Shown one piece after another: positions 1 to 5,444 of a DNA stretch of 5,837 nt. Positions within the stretch are counted from its first letter, which is position 1. Every line of letters begins with the position of its first letter. The translations under genes and the position numbers were made by a program. A model generated the notes under the pieces. That model saw nothing but the letters and a program-made list of their open reading frames with translations. It was not told the origin of the DNA and ran no database searches. The stretch is from the NCBI GenBank assembly GCA_025350885.1, contig JANXXA010000484.1:1-5837 (forward strand), read 5' to 3'. Origin of the DNA: Phenylobacterium sp. (GTDB taxonomy: Bacteria; Pseudomonadota; Alphaproteobacteria; Caulobacterales; Caulobacteraceae).

Positions 1-500
1 GCAACCAGCCCCTGCCCAACAAGACGCTGCTGTGGTTCGCGGCGACCTTCACCGGGGCCAAGGTCTATACGCCGCCCCGCTGGCTGACGTCGAAGGTCAG
101 CCCGACCGACAACCGCGAGGAACTGCTCGCCATGGGCCGCGACCCGTTGATGATCTGGGGTGCGAGGTCCGACACGCTCTACGGCCTGGTCTCGACCATG
201 GAGCGCGGCTTCGAGGATGTGGGAAAAGGCGGCCCGCCGACGCTCTATCTCTATGGCGCCAACGACCAGATCATTCCCAAGTCGGCGGCGTTCAAGGCCG
301 CGGCGCACCTGCGGCCGACCGACCGTTCGGTGTTTTACGCCCGGGGCTGGCATCTGATGACCCGCGACCGGCAGGGGCCCGTCGTCTGGCGCGACATCCT
401 GGCCTTCATCCGCGATCCGACGGCGCCCGCACCGTCCGGCGCGCCGAGGATTCCCACCGCGCCGCCGCCCGGCCCTGACTCGCGCGCTGCGGCGGGATAA
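1..500 (+). CDS. Alpha/beta hydrolase (lysophospholipase-like), C-terminal part, 5' end outside window
   Basis: The open frame runs in from the left edge (first whole codon at base 3) and ends at TAA 498-500, giving 165 visible residues. It looks like the second half of a serine hydrolase of the lysophospholipase / monoacylglycerol lipase group (Hydrolase_4 type), which cleaves ester bonds in lipids. A strand followed by YGANDQIIP supplies the likely acid of the catalytic triad (Asp codon 264-266). The segment ARGWHLMTRD supplies the likely catalytic histidine (codon 351-353). The nucleophile serine (GxSxG) must lie upstream of the window. The region before the Asp, with WLTSKVSPTDNREEL and MGRDPLMIWG, fits the cap or lid part of such enzymes. 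After the fold ends near AFIRDP, about 27 residues rich in Pro and Ala form a probably disordered tail. An internal ATG at 132 is not the true start, because homologous-looking sequence continues in frame upstream. Substrate is unknown. Confidence 0.82.
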   Translation, partial: NQPLPNKTLLWFAATFTGAKVYTPPRWLTSKVSPTDNREELLAMGRDPLMIWGARSDTLYGLVSTMERGFEDVGKGGPPTLYLYGANDQIIPKSAAFKAAAHLRPTDRSVFYARGWHLMTRDRQGPVVWRDILAFIRDPTAPAPSGAPRIPTAPPPGPDSRAAAG

Positions 501-617
501 CTGAAGGTTTTCTGGCCTTCCCATTCATCGGACAACACGACACATCTGGGGTAGGGATGAGTCGTTTGCGGCCGGCGAAGACTGGCTTGCATGAGGCAAG
601 GTTTGGGGGGCCGGGAT
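501..617 (+). promoter_or_regulatory. Leader region between hydrolase and PQQ dehydrogenase, with two small hairpins
   Basis: These 117 non-coding bases probably hold the promoter of the dehydrogenase-cytochrome operon. I see no convincing -35/-10 pair or sigma-54 site. Two perfect short inverted repeats are present. GAAGG (503-507) pairs with CCTTC (516-520) directly after the hydrolase stop; it has no T-run, so it is at best a weak terminator. CTTGC (586-590) pairs with GCAAG (596-600) around ATGAG. A G-run at 605-610 sits seven bases before the ATG at 618 and is the likely ribosome binding site. The regulatory role is inferred from position only. Confidence 0.4.
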
Positions 618-2387
618 ATGGTTTACTTTCGGGGGCGCGTTCTGGGGCTAGCTGCGGTCATGGCGCTCGCTCTGGGGGCCCCGCCGTCCAGGGCGGCGGA
701 GCCGGCCCCAGGCGTGGCCGACGCCGAGGTCAAGCTACCGGCGTCTCCGACGGCCTGGTACGCGGCCAAGCCGGTCGGCGCGGCGGTGGGGCCGGTCACA
801 GCGGCGCAGCTCGCGAAGGGCGCCGACAAGACCCATTGGCTCACCTACGGCGGCGACTACCGCAACCTTCGCCACAGCCCGGTGGCCGGCCTGACGCCGG
901 CGACGGTCAAGCGCCTGCATGTCGCCTGGTCCGCGCCCACCGGGACGACCGGGCAGTTCGAGGGCTCGCCGGTCGTCTACGGCGGGGTGATGTACGTCAC
1001 GACGTCCTACAACCGCCTGTTGGCCCTCGACGCCAGGACGGGCGAGATTCTCTGGCGCTACGACGTCAAGCTGCCGGATGATCTGCGGCTGTGCTGCGGG
1101 CCGGCGAACCGCGGCGTCGCCATCGGCGGCGATCTCGTGGTCATGGCGACGCTGGACGCCCGCCTGATGGCGTTCGACCGCAAGACCGGCAAGCTGGCCT
1201 GGAACGTGGCCCTGGCCGACTACAAGGAGGGCTATTCCGGTACCGCCGCGCCGCTGATCGTCGGCAAGCTGGTCTACACCGGTATCGCCGGTGGTGAGTT
1301 CGGAGCGCTGGGTTTCATCGACGCCTACGATCTGGAAACCGGCAAGCGCGTCTGGCGCCAGAAGACGGTGCCCGGCGCGGGCGAGCCCGGCGTCGAGACC
1401 TGGGCCGGGGAGTCCTGGAAATCCGGCGGCTCACCGACCTGGACCACAGGCGCATATGACCGCGAAACCAACACCCTCTTCTGGACCGTGGGCAACCCGT
1501 CGCCAGACTGGAACGGCGACAAACGCGCCGGCGACAACCTCTACTCGGACTCGGTCCTCGCGCTGGATCCGCTGACCGGCAAGTTGAAGTGGCACTTCCA
1601 GTTCACGCCGCACGACGTCTGGGACTACGACGGCAACACCCAGCTCTTCCTGGTGGACACCGTGCTGGACGGCAAGCCGGCCAAGGTGATCGCCCAGCCC
1701 GACCGCAACGGCTATTTCTACCTGCTCGATCGCGTCACCGGCCGCTTCCTGCGGGCGACCCAGTACGTCGAGCAACTGACCTGGGCCAAAGGCATCGACG
1801 CCAAGGGCCGCCCGATCGTCGATCCCGCCGCCATGCCGCAGGACAACCCCAGCGCCCGCGTCTGCCCCTCCAATCTCGGCGGCATGAACGGCTCCTGGAC
1901 GGGCGCCTATGATCCGGCCACCGGCCTCGTCTACGCGCCCTCCATCGAGGCCTGCCAGCAGTACGCCAAGGGGATCGCCGTCTACGTCAAGGGCATCCCG
2001 TTCATGGGGGGCGCGCCCAACACGGTCGACGCCAATGCGGGCAAGGCCTACGGCCTGGTCAGCGCGATCGACGTCAGGACCGGCAAGGTCAAATGGCGCT
2101 ACCGCGACCCTCGGCCGATGATGGCGGGCGTGGTCTCGACGGCGGGCGGCGTCCTTTTCACCTCGAACCAGGAGGGCCAGGCGCTCGCCCTCGATCAGGC
2201 CACCGGCAAGCGGCTCTGGTCGTTCCGCATGGGCGGCGGCGGTCGCGGCCAGCCGATCGTCTACGAACTGGACGGCAAGCCCTACGTGGCGATCCCCTCG
2301 GGCGGTTGGGCCGGCCTCGACAGCTTCGCCGGCGCCGCCTCCAATCTGCCCGAAGGCGGTCAGCTCTTCGTGTTCTCCCTGGATTGA
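618..2387 (+). CDS. PQQ-dependent alcohol dehydrogenase (methanol/ethanol family), lanthanide-type active site
   Basis: This is a periplasmic quinoprotein of 589 residues that oxidises an alcohol to an aldehyde with pyrroloquinoline quinone (PQQ) and passes electrons to a cytochrome c. Counting from the ATG at 618, residues 1-26 are a Sec signal peptide with cleavage expected after SRA, before AEP. The rest shows repeated propeller-blade motifs such as ALDARTGEILW, AFDRKTGKLAW, AYDLETGKRVW, ALDPLTGKLKW and ALDQATGKRLW. Family landmarks are the vicinal Cys159-Cys160 (codons 1092-1097), the metal ligands Glu227 in GGEFG and Asn293 in VGNPSP, the PQQ-stacking Trp275, Arg363 in DRNGYFY, and the catalytic Asp336 in HDVWDYDG. 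Asp338, two residues on, is the extra acid seen in XoxF, ExaF and PedH type lanthanide enzymes, where calcium enzymes have Ala or Ser. There is no fused cytochrome domain; the next gene supplies one. A start at 591 would add nine residues, but 618 has the better G-rich ribosome site and a cleaner signal peptide. The alcohol oxidised is unknown. Confidence 0.93.
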   Translation: MVYFRGRVLGLAAVMALALGAPPSRAAEPAPGVADAEVKLPASPTAWYAAKPVGAAVGPVTAAQLAKGADKTHWLTYGGDYRNLRHSPVAGLTPATVKRLHVAWSAPTGTTGQFEGSPVVYGGVMYVTTSYNRLLALDARTGEILWRYDVKLPDDLRLCCGPANRGVAIGGDLVVMATLDARLMAFDRKTGKLAWNVALADYKEGYSGTAAPLIVGKLVYTGIAGGEFGALGFIDAYDLETGKRVWRQKTVPGAGEPGVETWAGESWKSGGSPTWTTGAYDRETNTLFWTVGNPSPDWNGDKRAGDNLYSDSVLALDPLTGKLKWHFQFTPHDVWDYDGNTQLFLVDTVLDGKPAKVIAQPDRNGYFYLLDRVTGRFLRATQYVEQLTWAKGIDAKGRPIVDPAAMPQDNPSARVCPSNLGGMNGSWTGAYDPATGLVYAPSIEACQQYAKGIAVYVKGIPFMGGAPNTVDANAGKAYGLVSAIDVRTGKVKWRYRDPRPMMAGVVSTAGGVLFTSNQEGQALALDQATGKRLWSFRMGGGGRGQPIVYELDGKPYVAIPSGGWAGLDSFAGAASNLPEGGQLFVFSLD

Positions 2388-2396
2388 TCACTCATC

Positions 2397-2882
2397 ATGC
2401 GTAGGACCTTAAGTCTCCTCGGTGTCGCCGGCCTCATCGCGGCAGCCACGGCTGTTGCCGTCAGCCGTGCGGAGCCGCCTGCGGCGCCCGCCGCCGCGCC
2501 GCCTGCGGTGTCCCCGCCGGGTTCCACTGAGTCCGGCGACCCCGTCCCTCGTCTGCTCCAATCCCCGGACGACGTCGCGCGCGGCAAGGCGCTGTTCACG
2601 GGGACCTGCGCCGCCTATTGCCATCGTCCCAGCCAGCCGGAGCCTGCGGGCGCCGCCGCCGACGCGCCGTTCCTGTTTGGCTGCGACTGGCGCCGCGGCG
2701 GGTCCAACGCGCAGCTTTTCTCGACCATCAGCCACGGCGTGCCCGGCACGCGCATGGTCCCGTTTGGCGGCGCGATCCCGGATGAAGATATCTGGCGGAT
2801 CGTCGCCTATCTGAAGGCCGCCTCTCAGTGCAAACCGCAGGCCTCGGCCGGCAAGGTTGCGGCCTTGCCCGCTCGGGGGTAG
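2397..2882 (+). CDS. Exported class I cytochrome c, probable electron acceptor of the PQQ dehydrogenase; CX3CH haem site
   Basis: This 161-residue c-type cytochrome starts nine bases after the dehydrogenase stop, so the two are almost certainly co-transcribed. Residues 1-25 form a Sec signal peptide (MRRTLSLLG start, hydrophobic core, SRA end). A Pro/Ala-rich linker follows to about residue 45, then one haem domain. The start GKALFTGTC leads into the haem site CAAYCH (Cys71, Cys75, His76; bases 2607-2624). Three residues separate the cysteines instead of the usual two. The axial methionine is probably Met120 in GVPGTRMVPFGG. The C-terminal helix DIWRIVAYLK is typical of class I cytochromes. 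Cys96 (FGCDW) and Cys145 (SQCKP) are additional cysteines that could form a disulphide. Gene order and size suggest a role like the acceptor cytochromes of quinoprotein alcohol dehydrogenases, carrying electrons to a terminal oxidase. That role is inferred from context. No good Shine-Dalgarno sequence precedes the ATG, so translation may be coupled to the gene upstream. Confidence 0.88.
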   Translation: MRRTLSLLGVAGLIAAATAVAVSRAEPPAAPAAAPPAVSPPGSTESGDPVPRLLQSPDDVARGKALFTGTCAAYCHRPSQPEPAGAAADAPFLFGCDWRRGGSNAQLFSTISHGVPGTRMVPFGGAIPDEDIWRIVAYLKAASQCKPQASAGKVAALPARG

Positions 2883-2925
2883 AGACCGGCGCAATTCCTT
2901 CCCAACGTCTGGCAGTGATCGCGGC

Positions 2926-3987
2926 ATGACCTTGTTCGATTCTCCCGCTTTCGAGGGCCACGAAGGCGTCCACGCCTTCTGCGACGAAAAATCCGGCCTC
3001 AAATGTATCATCGCCGTGCATTCCACCGCCCGGGGGCCGGCGGCCGGCGGCTGCCGCATGTGGCCCTATGCCAGCGCCGAGGCCGCGCTGGAGGATGCGC
3101 TCAGGCTCTCGCGGGCGATGTCCTACAAGAACGCCATGGCCGACCTGGAGCTGGGCGGCGGCAAGGCGGTGATCATCGGCGACAGTCGGACCGCCAAGAC
3201 CCCGGCCCTGTTCGAAGCCTTCGGCCGGGCGATCGAGGACGTCGCCGGAAAATACTGGACCGCCGAGGACGTCGGCGTCTCGCCCGCTGATCTGATGCAC
3301 GCCCGCACCCAGACCCGCTATGTCGCCGGCCTCACCGGACATGCCGCGGCCTCGGGCGATCCGAGCCCGGTGACCGCCGAGGGCGTGTTCCGCGGCATCA
3401 CGCTGGGGGTGCGCCGCGCGCTGAACCGCGATCTCGACGGGGTGACCGTGGCGATCCAGGGCGTCGGCCATGTGGGCGCCTATCTGGCCGACAAGCTGCA
3501 CGCCGCCGGCGCGAAGCTGATCCTCACCGACGTCAACGACGCCGCCTTGGCCGAGGTCGCCGGCCGCACCGGCGCGCGTGTGGTGGCGCCCGCCGCGATC
3601 TTCGACGCCGAGGCCGAGGTGTTCGCCCCCTGCGCGCTGGGCGGTGCGATCAACGCCGAGACCCTGCCGCGCCTGAGCGCCAAGGTGATCGCCGGCGGCG
3701 CCAACAACCAGCTCAGCGATCCGCAGATCGGCCGCGCGGTCTATGACCGGGGCCTGCTCTATCTGCCCGACTATGTGATCAACGGCGGCGGGATCATCAA
3801 CGTGGCCGGAGAGATCCGCGCCATCGAGCGTGGCGAGGCCTTCGACCCGGCCTGGGTGGAGCTGAAGCTCGCCCGGCTGATGCAGACGCTGGAGGACGTG
3901 CTCGATCGCTCGAAATCAGAGCTTCGCCCGACCCACGAGGTAGCCGGCGAGATGGCCCGCGCCCGGATCAACCAGCCGGCGCTCTGA
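2926..3987 (+). CDS. Leucine/branched-chain amino acid dehydrogenase (Glu/Leu/Phe/Val dehydrogenase family)
   Basis: This cytoplasmic NAD-dependent enzyme of 353 residues reversibly deaminates an amino acid, probably leucine, valine or isoleucine, to its 2-oxo acid and ammonia. The start at 2926 (MTLFDSP) matches the usual family length; an in-frame ATG at 2857 would overlap the cytochrome gene and add residues with no family look. Motifs in order are GPAAGGCRMWPY (glycine-rich substrate loop), Lys68 in SYKNAMADL, catalytic Lys80 in GGGKAVI, Asp115 in TAEDVG, GDPSPVTAEGVFRG, the Rossmann GVGHVG at 179-184 with Asp202 ending the second strand (NAD preference), GGANNQL, and PDYVINGGGIINV. The Lys68, Lys80 and Asp115 positions coincide with those I recall for the Lysinibacillus (Bacillus) sphaericus leucine dehydrogenase. 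Ala113 and the Val in IINV favour Leu/Val over Phe. The gene lies 43 bases after the cytochrome stop and may be in the same operon, though no functional link is apparent. Exact substrate preference cannot be read from the sequence. Confidence 0.92.
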   Translation: MTLFDSPAFEGHEGVHAFCDEKSGLKCIIAVHSTARGPAAGGCRMWPYASAEAALEDALRLSRAMSYKNAMADLELGGGKAVIIGDSRTAKTPALFEAFGRAIEDVAGKYWTAEDVGVSPADLMHARTQTRYVAGLTGHAAASGDPSPVTAEGVFRGITLGVRRALNRDLDGVTVAIQGVGHVGAYLADKLHAAGAKLILTDVNDAALAEVAGRTGARVVAPAAIFDAEAEVFAPCALGGAINAETLPRLSAKVIAGGANNQLSDPQIGRAVYDRGLLYLPDYVINGGGIINVAGEIRAIERGEAFDPAWVELKLARLMQTLEDVLDRSKSELRPTHEVAGEMARARINQPAL

Positions 3988-3995
3988 GCCCGGCT
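3974..3995. terminator. GC-rich hairpin spanning the convergent stop codons, candidate bidirectional terminator
   Basis: AGCCGG at 3974-3979 pairs with CCGGCT at 3990-3995. After one bulged C (3980), GCT (3981-3983) pairs with AGC (3987-3989), leaving a CTG triloop. That is a nine-pair stem. It covers the TGA of the amino acid dehydrogenase (3985-3987) and part of the transporter stop (3994-3996 on the other strand). Only six bases separate the two convergent genes, so any intrinsic terminator must overlap coding sequence, as this does. No T-run follows on either strand, so it could act only as a weak or Rho-assisted terminator, or as a 3' end stabiliser. Function is inferred. Confidence 0.4.
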
Positions 3996-5340
3996 ACATC
4001 ACCGCCATGCGCGCGGTGCGGGGTTCCTTCACCGCCGCGATCAGCAGGGCAAGGGCTGCGACCAGCACGCCGATGGAGATGCCGAAGACCACGTTATAGC
4101 CGAACAGGTCGGCAAGCCGGCCTCCGACCAGGGGCCCGAGCGTCGCGGTGATACTCTCGGCGGTGGCGGAGACGGCGATGCGCATGGGCAGGTCGTCGCG
4201 GGCGCCGAATTCCAGGATCATCGTCTGGGCCGACATCATGTAGCCCGACTGGGCCGCGCCCAGGCCGAAGAAGGCCAGGAAGATCGCCCAGGGCGCATGC
4301 AGCTCCATCAACAGCACGGTCGAGGCGATCCACAGCGCGATTGAAAACAGCAGCACCAGGCGAAAGCCGGTCTTGTCGCCCAGATAGCCCCAGACCAGGT
4401 TGGAGAGCGTGTCGGCGCCGAGATAGGCCAGCGACAGCAGCCCCAGGGTCTGGCCGTCCAGGTGGATCGAGGAGCGGATGAACAGGATATAGAACGGCAC
4501 CGCGATCCGGGCCGAACTGGACAGCATCTGCACCAGCAGGAAATTGCGATAGGCGCGGTCCTCGCCGATCAGCCGCGGAAACTCGCGCAGCCGGTCGCGG
4601 AAGCGGCCCTGGGTCCGGGTGGTCGGCGGCTCGGGTTCCTTGAGCAGGAACTGCAGCGCCCAAAGCCCCATGCTGGTCAGGAAGAAGGCGAAGACGAACG
4701 TCGTCCCATAGCCATTGCCGAACATGTTCGGCCCAATGATGTAGCGGCCGGCGAAATAGGCCAGCGCCGCGGCGATCGCCCCCCCGGTGGCGTTGCGCCA
4801 GGCCTGCAGGCGGCCGCGCCGGCTGATCGGGATCACCTTGGCCATCAAGAGCGAGAACACCACCCGCTGGGCGCCCATGAAGATGCCGAACATCAGCATG
4901 AAACCGAGCACGCTGACCACCAGGGGCGTGCCCTTCAACAGCCAGCCGGAGATGGCGATGCCGAGGATCGCCATCCGCGCCAACCCGCCCATCCACATGG
5001 CGGCGGGCATGACCTTGGTGCGGTGTTCGATCTTCGAGGCCCCGAAGATCGGCGAGATCACCCCGCCCACCTGCTGCATCGCCAGGCCGAGGCCGACGAT
5101 GGTGTTCGAGCCGCCGGAAATCTGGTGCAGATAGGCCGGCAGGAAGGTCGGCGCATTGACCAGCCGAAAGCCGGTCATCCCCAGCATGCCGTGCAGGTAA
5201 TTGCCGAGGTAGTTGCGCTTCAGATTGTCCCAGACGAACTTCTCGTACTCGGCCTCGCGCGCCGCGAGATCGGGCTGCGCCTGGGCGTCGCCGAGGTTTT
5301 CAATTTTGGCGGTCAAATCGCAAACGCCGGGCTCCGGCAT
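3994..5340 (-). CDS. MFS family transporter, substrate unknown
   Basis: This is an inner-membrane protein of 448 residues with the major facilitator layout. A cytoplasmic N-terminus of about 45 residues (charged, with YEKFVWDNLKRNYLGNYL) is followed by about twelve hydrophobic segments, roughly at 47-72, 80-101, 110-133, 139-168, 183-203, 212-233, 264-288, 297-320, 326-345, 349-372, 385-410 and 413-436. The central cytoplasmic loop (about 234-263) is basic and Pro-rich (KEPEPPTTRTQGRFRDRLREF). The second half has a motif-A-like GYLGDKTGFRLVLL between segments 8 and 9. SRRGRLQAWRNATGG follows segment 4, similar to the RGR-type loop seen in many MFS proteins. The short tail ends in KEPRTARMAVM. 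It reads toward the amino acid dehydrogenase and ends six bases from it, so it is a separate transcription unit. The ATG at 5338-5340 has no clear Shine-Dalgarno sequence and a hairpin just upstream, so the exact start is less certain than the gene. The sequence does not show whether it exports or imports, or what it carries. Confidence 0.88.
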   Translation of the reverse strand: MPEPGVCDLTAKIENLGDAQAQPDLAAREAEYEKFVWDNLKRNYLGNYLHGMLGMTGFRLVNAPTFLPAYLHQISGGSNTIVGLGLAMQQVGGVISPIFGASKIEHRTKVMPAAMWMGGLARMAILGIAISGWLLKGTPLVVSVLGFMLMFGIFMGAQRVVFSLLMAKVIPISRRGRLQAWRNATGGAIAAALAYFAGRYIIGPNMFGNGYGTTFVFAFFLTSMGLWALQFLLKEPEPPTTRTQGRFRDRLREFPRLIGEDRAYRNFLLVQMLSSSARIAVPFYILFIRSSIHLDGQTLGLLSLAYLGADTLSNLVWGYLGDKTGFRLVLLFSIALWIASTVLLMELHAPWAIFLAFFGLGAAQSGYMMSAQTMILEFGARDDLPMRIAVSATAESITATLGPLVGGRLADLFGYNVVFGISIGVLVAALALLIAAVKEPRTARMAVM

Positions 5341-5444
5341 GGACAGCCGGGCGTTCAGCGCCCTTCAGGCACTGGTCAAAATCAATAGGGTTGGTCTAAC
5401 AGAGTCCGGGTCGGGGCGGAAAGCACGGATCGCCGCAGCAGGCT
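5341..5444 (-). promoter_or_regulatory. Intergenic region upstream of the MFS transporter gene
   Basis: These 104 bases separate the transporter start from the end of the methyltransferase gene, both on the minus strand. A patch at about 5376-5400 is clearly richer in A/T than its surroundings and is the likeliest place for the transporter promoter or operator, though no consensus -35/-10 pair stands out. TGGTC occurs twice (5373-5377 and 5392-5396), 19 bases apart in direct orientation. A perfect five-pair hairpin (5349-5353 with 5359-5363) lies just before the transporter ATG. I see no intrinsic terminator with a T-run for the methyltransferase gene. Confidence 0.35.
5349..5363 (-). promoter_or_regulatory. 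Hairpin in the 5' leader of the MFS transporter mRNA
   Basis: GGGCG at 5349-5353 and CGCCC at 5359-5363 form a perfect five-pair stem around a five-base loop. The hairpin lies 9-23 bases before the transporter start codon in the mRNA. It covers the region where a ribosome binding site would be expected; the only purine-rich stretch, GAAGG on the minus strand, abuts its 5' side. It may lower or regulate translation. It may equally be chance in GC-rich DNA. Confidence 0.3.

Noticed and set aside
503..520. Intrinsic terminator after the hydrolase gene
   Set aside because: The GAAGG/CCTTC stem is only five pairs with an eight-base loop and no T-run, so I mention it within the leader region but do not call it a terminator.
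557..1081. Plus-strand 174-residue open frame overlapping the start of the PQQ dehydrogenase
   Set aside because: Wrong frame relative to the dehydrogenase, Gly/Arg-rich with no motif. The dehydrogenase signal peptide and propeller motifs settle the real frame.
2397..2471. Twin-arginine (Tat) signal at the cytochrome N-terminus (MRRTLSLLG)
   Set aside because: The paired Arg is at the very start and lacks the full SRRxFLK-like context. c-type cytochromes are exported unfolded by Sec before haem attachment, so Sec is the better reading.
2409..3059. Minus-strand 216-residue open frame
   Set aside because: The Arg/Gly-rich composition and full overlap with the cytochrome and dehydrogenase genes mark it as a shadow frame.
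2728..3501. Minus-strand 257-residue open frame opposite the cytochrome and amino acid dehydrogenase
   Set aside because: It overlaps two well-supported genes on the other strand and shows no recognisable domain or start signal. It is a product of high GC content.
4462..5388. Plus-strand 308-residue open frame opposite the MFS transporter
   Set aside because: It is antisense to a clear membrane protein gene. The translation is full of His, Gln, Arg, Ala and Gly with no fold-like pattern, as expected for a shadow frame in GC-rich DNA.
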